Shown here one piece after another: positions 40,126 to 49,449 of a DNA stretch of 64,000 nucleotides. Made by a program: the position numbers and the translations under genes. The stretch lies in assembly GCA_014163555.1 (NCBI GenBank), contig JACJGO010000027.1:28487-92486 (forward strand), given 5' to 3'. The stretch's first letter is position 1. Every line of letters starts with the position of its first letter. This DNA comes from Flavisolibacter longurius. Lineage in GTDB: Bacteria; Bacteroidota; Bacteroidia; Chitinophagales; Chitinophagaceae. The notes under the pieces are model-generated. The model was not told the origin of the DNA and searched no databases. It was given only the letters and a program-made list of their open reading frames with translations.

Positions 40126-41067
40126 TTTAGAGGTTAGGATTAAGAGATTAAGGTTTGTAGTTTGTAGTTCGTAGTTAGTGGTTTGACGGTTGTTGTTCTA
40201 GGTTCGATGTTCGTTGGGCTGTTTTCAGTGGTTACATTCAAGGAGCAATAATCAATGATCAACACGCAATGTTCAATTTTCAGGGAAGAAAACCCAACAT
40301 CATTGCATGCCTTCACCCACGGGTTGAGCGCCTTATTACGCATGAATTAATCCATTTCTACCATCCGGAGCGATTCTCCTCCCCCGTTGGGGGAGGTAGG
40401 GAGGGGGCCTCAGCGCCTGCAGTAGCTTACTTCAAAAGCCAGTAATAAGAATAACCTCATGCAACCTGTCGTGTAGAATGTGGCTGAAAAGAAAGACTGT
40501 GCCAATAGAGTGACAAGCAACCTGTAATGCATGCCTGTTGTGTGCCGGCTTGGAAAAGGCAGCGGAGCAGTTGCCTTTTCCTTGAACTTTTGGCTCCACC
40601 TTTTCTTTCCAAGAGAAAAGGTGGAAAGCAAACTAACGTAGGGTTTGCCGCGATTAAAGTCCGCTTATACTACAATCCATAGATCCCTCGGCTCTCGGGA
40701 TGACAAGCAAGAGACGAATGATAGCCGGCACTCCAACAATCAAAGAGGTGGTTAACGAAAAGTATCTAATCTATCATAGAGGGAACGAGCCATCTGTGAA
40801 CCAATGAGAAGAGAAGAGCAAACTATGAGGCATCTTACAATAGCAAGAAAGAGCACAGAAAACCAAACCCTCATTCTTCGGGATTAGCAACAAGAGACGG
40901 TACAATCGCCGCCATTCCCATACTTTAAAATGTAATTGCAGAAAAACGTTTTCCCTCATTCCCAAACTGACTTCATCATCAAAGGCTATAAGATTCTTTA
41001 TTGTCAGGCGTCAACCACTGCTAGCTAACAATACGTAAAACAGCAATGCTTTCTAAGCACTCACCAC
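40126..41067. other. Gene-free repeat-rich region
   Basis: About 940 bases with no supported gene. It holds a GTTTGTAGTTTGTAG-like tract (40150-40200), the first copy of a mosaic intergenic repeat (40311-40707) and a weaker related fragment near 40860-40890 (CTCATTCTTCGGGATTAGC). The remainder, up to the LytTR gene stop, shows nothing recognisable. Confidence 0.6.
40311..40707 (+). repeat. Mosaic intergenic repeat, copy 1
   Basis: This block matches, in reverse complement and with small indels, 48175-48594. Shared modules in order: CTTCACCCACGGGTT, CGCATGAATTAAT, a CCTCCCCC/GGGGGAGG hairpin (40378-40396), CGTGTAGAATGTGGCTG, an 11-bp-stem hairpin CCACCTTTTCT/AGAAAAGGTGG (40596-40624), CAAACTAACG, and a final TCGGCTCTCGGGATGACAAG unit. 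It encodes no protein. Confidence 0.7.
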
Positions 41068-41550
41068 TCACAACTGCTGATAAATCCACTGCCGGAAGGC
41101 ATTCACCCTCGTCTGGCTGATCACCACCGACTGGTCTTTGGTAAGTGCCTTCATTTCCACCTTCATCTTGCTCCGCTCATGTGCCACAAACGACCGGATG
41201 TAATGGAAATTGATGATCTGTGTGCGGTTGGCCTTAAAAAAACTGCGAGGGTCCAGTTCCGTTTCCAGCCGCAGCAGGCTTTTATCTGAAACATACTTCT
41301 GGTTATTGGCGTCAACAATGTACACCACCTTGTTCCGCGAGTAGCAGTAAACAATCTCCTTTGTATCCAGGAGATAGTTCTTCGCGCCTTGCTTCAGGAT
41401 CATTTTTTTGGGGTAAAAATCTGTAGGAGGTACGATCCGGACCTCTTCTTTTCCTTCCTTCCATTGCATACTGGTAAACTCCCTTCGTAAGCTGAAAGTT
41501 ACACCCGGTAAGGCTTTCAGATAGTTGTTCAAACAACGTTTATCAATCAT
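41068..41550 (-). CDS. LytTR-type DNA-binding regulator without receiver domain
   Basis: This 160-aa protein consists of about 50 N-terminal residues of unknown fold and a C-terminal LytTR domain (about 55-158). The LytTR landmarks are KEIVYCYSRNKVVYIVDANNQKY, LLRLETELDPRSFFKANRTQIIN and VVISQTRVNAFRQW. Most LytTR regulators carry a response-receiver domain; this one does not, so it would need another input. It is divergent from the SusC/SusD pair across a 422-base gap and is the obvious candidate regulator of that pair. Confidence 0.85.
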   Translation of the reverse strand: MIDKRCLNNYLKALPGVTFSLRREFTSMQWKEGKEEVRIVPPTDFYPKKMILKQGAKNYLLDTKEIVYCYSRNKVVYIVDANNQKYVSDKSLLRLETELDPRSFFKANRTQIINFHYIRSFVAHERSKMKVEMKALTKDQSVVISQTRVNAFRQWIYQQL

Positions 41551-41972
41551 TTCACATATCCCGACCTTTTCTAATGAAAAACGGCCAATGCTACGGAATC
41601 GCCGTTCAGCCGGGGCCTTTGCCGGTCAGGATAGCCCCGATTGTCATCCATCGGTCGGATATACGGTTTCAGGAAGCGTTTTCCTGATTTCGGGAAGAGG
41701 ATGTGGCAAACGGGTAAATCGCATAGAAGCCTGCCCCCGATTTCGTAGTTACTTTATAGGCACAGAACCGCCCTGCTGCGGTTCGGTCTCCCCTTCTGCT
41801 TTGAACGTGATTTTGGTAGGCAAACCGGTTGTGGCTACACAGTTGGTGGTGGGTCGGTTATTGGATTTTTCTCACTGCATAAATCCCTTTCCAGCGATCT
41901 GCCGCCCACCGGGAAACGTCCGGAGGAGCAGGGAGCATTTTTCATTTTACCTAAAACAAATTGAACGAGAAC
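41551..41972. other. Divergent control region between LytTR and susC
   Basis: This gap must hold both promoters and probably the LytTR binding site. I see no open frame with coding character and no exact TAnnTTTG box. Several GGTT-containing stretches (for example near 41820-41870) could be LytTR half sites, but their spacing does not match the usual direct-repeat pattern. Confidence 0.4.
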
Positions 41973-44900
41973 ATGAAAAAAATGACTTCATTTCTGGCCA
42001 TGCTGCTGCTCGTTAACGCATTGGCATTTGGCCAGGCCCGCACCGTTACCGGTGTGGTACGGGACCCACAGGGTGTTCCTGTACCCTATGCCACGGTTAC
42101 CGAAGCCGGTACCGGCAAAGCGGTAAGGGCCGATGAAAAAGGCGCCTTTACCATTTCTGTAGGCGCCAATGCCCGCCTAACGGTGACGGCTACCGGCTTT
42201 CAGGAACAAACCGTAGCCGCCGATGCTGCCGGCGCTATTGTGCTGTCCAATGCCGAGGCCCAGATGGCCGAAGTGGTGGTAACCACCGCCCAGGGCATCC
42301 GCCGCGAAAAACGCGGACTGGGCTATTCGGCACCCACGGTCAGCGCTGCCGATCTGACCAAAGGCCAGAGCAACAGTGCCCTCAACGCCCTGCAGGGAAA
42401 GGTATCGGGTGTGAACATTACCTCTACCGCCGGTGCACCGGGATCCTCTTCCCGTGTGGTGATCCGCGGCGGTTCTTCTATCACCGGTTCCAACCAGGCG
42501 CTGATCGTGGTGGATGGGATTCCCATCGACAACTCCAGCATCCTGGGAGGTGGCAGCACCCTGTCGAGTGTGGACTTTGGTAACCGCGGCAACGACATCA
42601 ACCCCGACGACATTGAAAGCGTTACCGTGCTGAAAGGCCCCGGTGCCACGGCGCTGTACGGAAGCCGGGCGTCTAACGGAGCGCTGATCATCACCACGAA
42701 GTCAGGTAAAGGCAATGCGAATCGCAAGAACAGCGTGACCTTTTCTTCCGGCGTGACCTTTTCCAGCATCCTGAAACTGCCCGACTTTCAAAACGAATAC
42801 GGACAGGGCTACGACAACAGCGTGATCGATCCAAAAGAAAACTGGAGCTGGGGTCCCCGCTTTGATGGTGTAGTGCGTCCCTGGGGACAGTCCATCAACG
42901 GTGTTCGCCTGGAGCGTCCCTACAGCGCCGTCAAAAACAATGTGCGTGATTTCTTTGAAACCGGAACGGCCTTCAACAACAACCTTTCTCTTTCCGGCGG
43001 CAATGAGAAGTCATCCTACTTCCTTTCTTTGAATGCGCTGAACTCCAACGGCATTATGCCTACGGACCGCGATAAATACAACCGTCACGGGGTACGCTTC
43101 AACGGTAGTTCGCAACTGTCCAACAACATCACCACCTCGGTTTCTGTAAACTACTCCCGCATCAACAGCAACCTGGTAGGCGGCGGACAGGGCGGCGGCT
43201 CCGTTTACAACAACGTGCTGCAAACGCCCCGTAACATTCCGCTGACCGATATGAAGGACCTGAACAATCCCTATTACAGCATTGGTGGCGTGTTTGATGC
43301 CGAAGGCAACGAAGCCTACGGTTATTACGGTGCCTACACCATCAACCCATATTATGTGCTGCGGGCCTACAACAACCGGAACACGGTTGACCGGGTGCTG
43401 GGAAATTTTTCCATCACCTACAAGCCGGCCGAGTGGCTGAGCATCACCAACCGCCTTGGGGGTGATATCTATGCCGACCGCCGCGTGGAGACCTCGCCCA
43501 AATACAACCTGTCGCCGCTGGACAACACTGGCGAATACGACGGTGTGATCCGCACCTCGCAGGGCCGTTATGCCGAAGTCAACTACAACATCAGCGACAT
43601 CACCAACGACCTGATGGTAACCACTACCAAAAAGTTTGGCTCCGACTGGAACACCAGCCTGTTGCTGGGTCATAACGTACGCCAGCGTACCGTGAACACT
43701 CTGGAGGCTTCTACCAACGCCGCCGGTGGCCTGGTGATCCCCGACTTTTACAACCTGGCCAACAGTAACGGCCCGGTGGTGAGCAACAACAGCATTTCCA
43801 ACCGGAGGCTGGTGGGTGTGTACGCCGACTTTAACGTGTCGTACCGCAACTTCCTGTTCCTGGGAGCTACGGCCCGTAACGACTGGTCGTCAACCCTGCC
43901 GGAAGCGAACAATTCATTCTTTTATCCCAGTGTCAGCGCTTCATTTGTATTCACCGAGCTGCTGAAGAATTCTTCGGTACGCGACTGGCTGCAATATGGT
44001 AAGCTGCGCACAAGCTGGGCCCGTGTGGGGAACGATGCCGATCCTTACCTGCTAGAGTCTTATTACGGCAAAACCACCATCAACGGTGGCTTTGGTTCTA
44101 CCGTATTCCCTTTCAACAATGTACCGGGATATACACTTGGCAACCAGATCGGCAGCGCTACACTGAAGCCGGAGATCACCACCGCTTACGAAGTGGGTGC
44201 TGAACTTTCCTTCCTGCGCAACCGCCTGACCCTGGACCTTTCGTACTACCAGAACAATTCGGAGAACCAGATCCTGGCCGTACCCATTGCCGCTTCTTCG
44301 GGCTTTACCTCCCGGGTAACCAATGCGGGCCTGGTAAAGAACAAAGGGGTGGAGCTGGCGCTTCGCGGTACACCAGTACGGACTTCCAACCTTACTTGGG
44401 AACTGTATGGTACCTATACCCGCAACCGCAACGAAGTATCGGGGCTGGATGTGGACCAGATTGTACTGGGTGGCTTTAGCGGCATGAGCATCGTGGCAGC
44501 CAATGGCCGTCCTTACGGTAACTTTTATGCCCGCGACCTGCAACGCGACGAAGCCGGTCGTGTGATGGTAAGCCGTACCACGGGTCTGCCGCAGTTGACG
44601 CCTACCGCCGTTTACCTGGGCACCTACAACCCCGACTTCCAGGCTTCCCTGGGAACCAACATCAATTTCAAGGGCTTCTCCCTGGGCCTCCTGTTCGATA
44701 CCAAGCAAGGCGGCAAGTTTTATTCCCGCACCAAGGACATTCTGGCCTTTGTGGGCACCTCTGCTGAAACGGCAGAAGGTGACCGTGCCGGCTATGTTTT
44801 CCCCAACTCTGTTTACCTGGATCCAACATCCGGTAAATACGTAGAGAACACTTCAGTGAAGTTTACGCCGCAGGATTATTACCCAAGCATTGTTGACGGG

Positions 44901-45164
44901 CAGAATGTGCTGGACGCTTCGTACATCAAGCTGCGGGAGGCTAACCTGACCTACAACCTGCCCAAGCGCCTGCTGGAGCGGACACCGTTTGGCAACGCTT
45001 CACTGAGCCTGTTTGGCAACAACCTGTGGATCAAAACAGCAAAGGAAAACCGTTATGTGGACCCCGAGGTAAACTCGGCCGGTGCCGGCAATACCCAGGG
45101 CTTCGACTTTACCGCCCAGCCTTCGGTACGCAACTATGGTGTGAACCTGAAACTGACATTCTAA
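41973..45164 (+). CDS. SusC/RagA TonB-linked outer-membrane receptor
   Basis: This 1063-aa protein starts at the ATG at 41973 (MKKMTSF); an in-frame TTG at 41961 is less likely. A signal peptide ends near ALAFGQA. A carboxypeptidase-regulatory-like domain follows (RTVTGVVRDPQGVPVPYATV, about 23-100), then the TonB plug with the SusC signature (VVIRGGSSITGSNQALIVVDG, IESVTVLKGPGATALYGSRA) and a 22-strand barrel ending NLKLTF. It imports a ligand with the SusD protein encoded 90 bases downstream. No glycosidase is adjacent, so the ligand cannot be inferred; peptides or non-plant glycans are possible. Confidence 0.95.
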   Translation: MKKMTSFLAMLLLVNALAFGQARTVTGVVRDPQGVPVPYATVTEAGTGKAVRADEKGAFTISVGANARLTVTATGFQEQTVAADAAGAIVLSNAEAQMAEVVVTTAQGIRREKRGLGYSAPTVSAADLTKGQSNSALNALQGKVSGVNITSTAGAPGSSSRVVIRGGSSITGSNQALIVVDGIPIDNSSILGGGSTLSSVDFGNRGNDINPDDIESVTVLKGPGATALYGSRASNGALIITTKSGKGNANRKNSVTFSSGVTFSSILKLPDFQNEYGQGYDNSVIDPKENWSWGPRFDGVVRPWGQSINGVRLERPYSAVKNNVRDFFETGTAFNNNLSLSGGNEKSSYFLSLNALNSNGIMPTDRDKYNRHGVRFNGSSQLSNNITTSVSVNYSRINSNLVGGGQGGGSVYNNVLQTPRNIPLTDMKDLNNPYYSIGGVFDAEGNEAYGYYGAYTINPYYVLRAYNNRNTVDRVLGNFSITYKPAEWLSITNRLGGDIYADRRVETSPKYNLSPLDNTGEYDGVIRTSQGRYAEVNYNISDITNDLMVTTTKKFGSDWNTSLLLGHNVRQRTVNTLEASTNAAGGLVIPDFYNLANSNGPVVSNNSISNRRLVGVYADFNVSYRNFLFLGATARNDWSSTLPEANNSFFYPSVSASFVFTELLKNSSVRDWLQYGKLRTSWARVGNDADPYLLESYYGKTTINGGFGSTVFPFNNVPGYTLGNQIGSATLKPEITTAYEVGAELSFLRNRLTLDLSYYQNNSENQILAVPIAASSGFTSRVTNAGLVKNKGVELALRGTPVRTSNLTWELYGTYTRNRNEVSGLDVDQIVLGGFSGMSIVAANGRPYGNFYARDLQRDEAGRVMVSRTTGLPQLTPTAVYLGTYNPDFQASLGTNINFKGFSLGLLFDTKQGGKFYSRTKDILAFVGTSAETAEGDRAGYVFPNSVYLDPTSGKYVENTSVKFTPQDYYPSIVDGQNVLDASYIKLREANLTYNLPKRLLERTPFGNASLSLFGNNLWIKTAKENRYVDPEVNSAGAGNTQGFDFTAQPSVRNYGVNLKLTF

Positions 45165-45240
45165 GAACCGTGAGTGGTCAATGGTCAATGGTGAGTGAGA
45201 TCTTTCTTTACTCACCACTCACGACTCACCACTCACCCAA
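45165..45240 (+). repeat. Self-complementary repeat tract between susC and susD
   Basis: The gap is built from GTGAGTGGTCAATGGTCAATGGTG-like units followed by their approximate complement. The outer arms GTGAGTGGT (45170-45178) and ACCACTCAC (45228-45236) pair exactly, so the mRNA can fold into a long stem between the two coding regions. Confidence 0.55.
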
Positions 45241-45254
45241 TCAATACGCAAGAA

Positions 45255-46715
45255 ATGAAACTACGTTATAAAAATACCTTCCTGGCAGTAGCAGCAGGGG
45301 CAACCCTCCTCGCTGCCACCGGTTGCCGCAAATACCTGGACGTGAATGAAAACCCGAACGCCCCGATAACGGCAACGGACAACCTGGTTCTGCCTTCTAC
45401 GCAGGCCGCCATTGCCATGGCCGTGGGTAACAACCTGCAGGTGTATGGCGGACTCTATGCCCAGTACTGGGCGCAGAACCCTACGTCTTCCCAGTACAAG
45501 ACCATTGAACAGTACAACCCCGAGCCGGCCTCCTTCGACCGGGTATGGGGGATCCTGTACAACGATGCGCTGGAAGACATCAGCCTCCTGGAGCAGTCGC
45601 GCAATCCCAACTACGTAGCCATTGCCCTGATCCAGAAAGCCTATGCCTTCCAGTTGCTGACCGATGCCTTTGGCGATGTGCCCCTGACCGATGCCCTGCA
45701 GGGCAACAAGGTGCTGTCGCCGGCCTACGCTCCGCAAGAGCAGGTCTATGATTCCATCTTTGCATGGACCAAACGCGGTGTAGCCCTTGCCGGTACCAGC
45801 ACCACCTATCCGGCTGCCGATGACCTGTTGTTTGGCGGCGGTGCCAGCGGCATGGCAAACTGGAAAGCTTTTGGCAACACCCTGTTGCTGCGGGCCTACC
45901 TGCGCCTGAGCGAAGGGGCCCCGGAAAAAGCCCGGCAGGGCATCCAGGAGCTTTATGCAAGCAACCCGGCTTTCCTGACGGCAGATGCCAGCATCAGCTA
46001 CCAAAACCTGGGGGGTAACCAGAATCCCCTGTATGCCGAAGGCGTAGGCCTGGGTCGTACACAGAACCTGGTGGCCAGCAACACGGCCATAAATGCCTAT
46101 ACGGCCAACAACGATCCCCGCCTGAAAGCCTTTTATACCGTGAATACCGCCGGCAACGTGGTGGGCATTCCGCAGGGTAGCTACAACACGCAGCCTTCGG
46201 TAGCGCCAACCTTCCCGGCGCCCATCACCGGTGCCCGTTTTGTAGCAGCCACCGGTGCCGTTGCGGCAGCCGCTCCGGTGAAGCTGATCTCGGCAACGGA
46301 GTCCTACTTCCTGCAGGCCGAAGCGGCAGCAAGAGGCTGGGGCACGGGCAATGTAAGAGCCCTGTTCGAATCCGGCATCAAAGCCAGCTTCGACGCCCTG
46401 GGTCTTTCGGCCACGGCCTATGAAGGCTATATAAGTGCAGCACCGGCGGCACAATTGCCTGGCGATTTGGCCGGACAGGTAAAGGCCATCATCACCCAGA
46501 AATATTTTGCGCTGAACGGTTTCCAGGGTTTTGAAGCCTGGACGGAATGGCGCCGTACCGGCTACCCCGATTTCCTGGTGAAATCCGTAGCTTCCGTATT
46601 GGGCTCCGATGCGCTTCCAGCACGCCTGCTCTATCCTGAAACCGAGATCACCCGGAACAGCAATTTCCCGGGAGTGAAAGCCATCACCGACCGTGTTTGG
46701 TGGGATGTGCGGTAG
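45255..46715 (+). CDS. SusD/RagB-like surface lipoprotein (SusD_2 type)
   Basis: This 486-aa lipoprotein starts at the ATG at 45255; the longer open frame begins inside a repeat tract. The signal peptide ends in lipobox AATGC, followed by RKYLDVNENPNAPITA, typical of the SusD_2 branch. Internal helices include VWGILYNDALEDISLLEQS and AFQLLTDAFGDVPLTDAL. The C-terminus has FQGFEAWTEWRRTGYPDF and RLLYPETEITRN. It caps the SusC barrel encoded upstream and binds its ligand. A terminator follows at 46788. Confidence 0.94.
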   Translation: MKLRYKNTFLAVAAGATLLAATGCRKYLDVNENPNAPITATDNLVLPSTQAAIAMAVGNNLQVYGGLYAQYWAQNPTSSQYKTIEQYNPEPASFDRVWGILYNDALEDISLLEQSRNPNYVAIALIQKAYAFQLLTDAFGDVPLTDALQGNKVLSPAYAPQEQVYDSIFAWTKRGVALAGTSTTYPAADDLLFGGGASGMANWKAFGNTLLLRAYLRLSEGAPEKARQGIQELYASNPAFLTADASISYQNLGGNQNPLYAEGVGLGRTQNLVASNTAINAYTANNDPRLKAFYTVNTAGNVVGIPQGSYNTQPSVAPTFPAPITGARFVAATGAVAAAAPVKLISATESYFLQAEAAARGWGTGNVRALFESGIKASFDALGLSATAYEGYISAAPAAQLPGDLAGQVKAIITQKYFALNGFQGFEAWTEWRRTGYPDFLVKSVASVLGSDALPARLLYPETEITRNSNFPGVKAITDRVWWDVR

Positions 46716-46787
46716 AGGGAGCTGTGAGCTTTATGCTACGAGCCAACAACCAACCTTTCTTTCTCGTTTGTCTTTGTTTTTGAATAC

Positions 46788-46819
46788 AAATGGCGGGCAG
46801 CAATGCCTGCCATTTTTTT
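46788..46819 (+). terminator. Rho-independent terminator after the second susD
   Basis: AAATGGCGGGCA (46788-46799) pairs with TGCCTGCCATTT (46804-46815) with one G-U pair and a 4-base loop, followed by a T run. The 185 bases after it, up to 47004, contain only AATGGTCAGTGGTGAATAG-like low-complexity sequence. Confidence 0.75.
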
Positions 46820-47004
46820 ATTGTGAATGGCGAATGGTCAGTGGTGAATAGTCAGTGGTGAGTAGTGAAGGATGTGTAACCAATAACCAATAATCAATAA
46901 CTAACAATTTATAACTCCCATCCCCACCTAACCACCTGTAAAGCAGATTGCATCGAAAGATGCTCCAACTACAAACCCCAAACTTCCCCGTCATCTGTCA
47001 TCCA

Positions 47005-47727
47005 TCATCCGTCAACCTTCCTCGTTTCCACATTCACCCTCCCTGTCGGGCAAATATCCAGCAGCACGCAATGCTCGCAATCGGGCCTGCTGTGAAAACA
47101 AACCCGCTGGCCATGCTTCATGATCACCTGGTGGTGGTCGTACACCTCCTGGGCGGTAAAATCGGGCGGGAGCATGCCTTCCAGTACCCGGTGCGATTTC
47201 CCTTCACCGATTTTTTTATCGATAATGCCCAGTCGCACCACCACGCGGAAATGGTGCGAGTCTACCGGCAGGGCCTTTCCTCTTAGGTTGCTGAACGAAA
47301 TAACGGCGGCGCTGGTTTTGGGCCCTACTCCGGGCAGGCTTTCCAGCCAGTGACGGGCATCGGCTACGTCCATCTCACCAATAAAGTCCAGCGACAGGCT
47401 GCCCCTCCGGCTGCTGATTTCTTTCAATACCTGCTGAATGCGGGGGGCTTTTTGCTCCGGCCAGGTGCAGGGGGCAATGGCCTCTTCCACCAGGGCGGTA
47501 GGCGCATCACGAACTTCTTCCCAGGTACCGAAAAGCAGGCGAAGGTTTTTAAAGGCCTGTCCCGATGCGCTGTTGCGGGTGCGGTGGGAGAGCAGGGCCG
47601 AGACCAGCTCGCTCAGCGGGTCCAGGTCATGGAAATATCGGATGTTGCGGCCGTACACCTCCGACAGGCGGTGGTGCACTTCCATTAAGAGGGCGGTTTT
47701 GTCTTCCGTAACGGGAGGATTCTTCAT
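47005..47727 (-). CDS. Endonuclease III-like DNA glycosylase (HhH-GPD, 4Fe-4S)
   Basis: This 240-aa base-excision repair enzyme has the HhH-GPD fold. The hairpin-loop LESLPGVGPKTSAAV carries the catalytic lysine Lys137, and VDSHHFRVVVRLG carries the catalytic aspartate Asp156. Their spacing is close to that of E. coli Nth. The C-terminal cysteines follow C-x6-C-x2-C-x5-C (CFHSRPDCEHC then VLLDIC), the usual 4Fe-4S ligands. It is longer at the N-terminus than classical Nth and may belong to a sister subfamily, so no symbol is given. It is isolated, with no obvious operon partner. Confidence 0.9.
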   Translation of the reverse strand: MKNPPVTEDKTALLMEVHHRLSEVYGRNIRYFHDLDPLSELVSALLSHRTRNSASGQAFKNLRLLFGTWEEVRDAPTALVEEAIAPCTWPEQKAPRIQQVLKEISSRRGSLSLDFIGEMDVADARHWLESLPGVGPKTSAAVISFSNLRGKALPVDSHHFRVVVRLGIIDKKIGEGKSHRVLEGMLPPDFTAQEVYDHHQVIMKHGQRVCFHSRPDCEHCVLLDICPTGRVNVETRKVDG

Positions 47728-48174
47728 GGCTGGGGTTTGGGATAGAAGGGCAATTGCTGTGCCGGGAGAAAGTTGAAAGTTTACGGTTTGTAGTTTGTGG
47801 TTTGTAGTTTTTAGTTTGATGTTTAAGGTTCGATGTTCAACGTTCGTAGTTTAATGTTTAAGGCTTGATGATTAGTGGCAGTGTGCTTGCAGGTTGCCTG
47901 CTTCTTCCTGCTGTAAGTTTAATTGGCAAGGGTTCAATTCGTTCGCTGTCTCTCCAATTATTGGCCTGCCAGCTGTCATGCCGCCTTTTGCCTGTCATCC
48001 CGAGAGCCGAGGGATCTGTGAATGCTATAATGGAAATGTAGTGCGATGTAAGTCAACGACATTTTTCTTCTTGTTCAGTCCATAGATGGCTCGTGCCTCG
48101 CCATGACAAGGGAGAGACATTACACTAACAACCATGTCGATTTTCGGAGAGGCAGTGTACGCAATGCCTCACGC

Positions 48175-48594
48175 TGTCATCCCGACGAAGGAGGAATCTT
48201 TGGATTGTACTGTAGGCGGCTTTTGATTGGAGTCAAACCTTGCGTTAGTTTGTTTTCCACCTTTTCTCTTGGAAAGAAAAGGTAGAGATAAAAGTTCAAT
48301 GAAAAGGCATCCTTCGACAAGCTCAGGATGACAAGGCTCCGCTGCTTTTTCCCGGCCAACTCACAACAGGCATTCGTTACACGTTGCATGCTTCATTGTG
48401 TGGGAAGTCTTTCTTTCCAGCCACATTCTACACGACAGGTTGCATGAGGCTATTCTTTTTTATCGGCTGAGAATGCAAGAGCCTACAGGCGCTGAGGCCC
48501 CCTCCCCACCTCCCCCAACGGGGGAGGAGAATCGCTCCGGATGGTAGAATCGGATTAATTCATGCGTAATAAGGCACTGAACCCGTGGGTGAAG
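48175..48594 (-). repeat. Mosaic intergenic repeat, copy 2 (inverted)
   Basis: This is the reverse-complement partner of 40311-40707, with the same modules, including the CCTCCCCC/GGGGGAGG hairpin (48509-48527) and the CCACCTTTTCT hairpin (48257-48285). It differs by carrying an extra CCTTCGACAAGCTCAGGATG palindrome (about 48308-48335), a unit found in many bacterial genomes. Confidence 0.7.
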
Positions 48595-48723
48595 TGATTT
48601 ATTTATGGTGAGTTCTCTCCTTTGAAAATTGAACATTGAGCGTTGAACATTGCGTTGAATTTTATCGGTTGAAAACTGACCGACGAACTACAAACCACAA
48701 ACTACAAACCTCCAACCCTCAAA

Positions 48724-48749
48724 CGAAAAAGCCCCCCTTCCGGGCGGCT
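48724..48749 (-). terminator. Rho-independent terminator for the small HTH gene
   Basis: On the minus strand AGCCGCCC pairs with GGGGGGCT (one mismatch) around a GGAA loop and is followed by TTTTTCG. It lies about 46 bases after the HTH gene stop. Confidence 0.6.
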
Positions 48750-48794
48750 CTCTCAACTTACTGATGGTGGTTTCGCAGGCAAGCGGCGAAGCGC

Positions 48795-48995
48795 TTATTC
48801 AAGACTGTCGGGTTGCCCCAGGCATTCAAAAATCCGGCGAACCTGCAGCACCGTGTAGTACCGGCCCAGCCGCGGACCGATCCGGTCCTGGTGGGGCGAT
48901 AACCAGGTGCGCAGTGTCTTCAAACTGATGCCGTAGAGGCGGGCCAGTTCGGTGATGGTGTAGGCTTTGACTCCTTTTTCATGCGTAGTGCTCAT
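48795..48995 (-). CDS. Small helix-turn-helix protein (MerR/excisionase-like)
   Basis: This 66-aa protein is essentially one winged-helix DNA-binding module: AYTITELARLYGISLKTLRTWL is the HTH, then RLGRYYTVLQVRRIFECLG forms the wing and last helix. Such stand-alone modules serve as excisionases, antitoxins or small repressors. No toxin, integrase or phage gene is adjacent. It may regulate the nearby small genes, but that is inference. It has its own terminator. Confidence 0.65.
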   Translation of the reverse strand: MSTTHEKGVKAYTITELARLYGISLKTLRTWLSPHQDRIGPRLGRYYTVLQVRRIFECLGQPDSLE

Positions 48996-49155
48996 AACAT
49001 ACCTCTCGTGTTTTACAATGTATCGGCTCCAAAAGCAACCTCAATTTAGCTAAAATTTTTAGCAAACTACTGCAAAGCCTTCCTCTTTTTATCCACAGCC
49101 TGCGCAGGACTGTTTTCCAGATGCTTATACATAAAAGGTAAACACGCTATGTTTT

Positions 49156-49449
49156 CTACCGGAGCGATACGCCTTCTGCACGGCCACAGCCTTCAGCAGG
49201 CGGATCGGGCTGGCTCAGAATGGTGAGGATGCTGCCGCCGAGTCCCGCCAGGGTGGCCAGGGCCGGTACATACCAGGGCAGGGAGAGGGTAGAGGAGAGC
49301 AGGGCGCCGCTCACCGCCGTTAAGATCAAGCCGGCCTTTCGCAACACCGGTTGCCACCGCACCGGCCGGGACCCGGCACCACCCGCCACACACTGCGGGG
49401 ACCGGCCTTCGCTGCAGCCGTGGCACTGCTTTCTGTTCACTGGTTTCAT
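49156..49449 (-). CDS. Small membrane protein, function unknown
   Basis: This 97-aa protein starts at the ATG at 49449; the upstream extension of the open frame is proline-rich and unlikely. A polar, Cys-containing N-terminus (NRKQCHGCSEGRSPQC) precedes two hydrophobic helices (AGLILTAVSGALLSSTLSL and YVPALATLAGLGGSILTIL). The high GC content leaves some doubt whether it is coding. It is divergent from the gene at 49833. Confidence 0.4.
   Translation of the reverse strand: MKPVNRKQCHGCSEGRSPQCVAGGAGSRPVRWQPVLRKAGLILTAVSGALLSSTLSLPWYVPALATLAGLGGSILTILSQPDPPAEGCGRAEGVSLR

Larger units (their letters stand above)
47728..48794. other. Gene-free repeat-rich region
   Basis: About 1.07 kb without a supported gene. 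It contains a GTTTGTAGTTTGTGG-like tract (47775-47830), a TGTCATCCCGAGAGCCGAGG unit near 47992-48025, a related TCCATAGATGGCTCGTGCC unit near 48080, mosaic repeat copy 2 (48175-48594), an AACTACAAACCACAAAC tract (48678-48720) and a terminator at 48724. Confidence 0.6.

Noticed and set aside
41961..41972. TTG start for the second SusC
   Set aside because: The ATG at 41973 gives a standard signal peptide; the TTG adds only four residues.
45261..46454. 397-codon open frame on the minus strand opposite susD
   Set aside because: It is a GC-driven shadow: the plus-strand SusD reads through with a lipobox and family motifs, and the antisense product is Cys/Gly/Arg-rich without domains.
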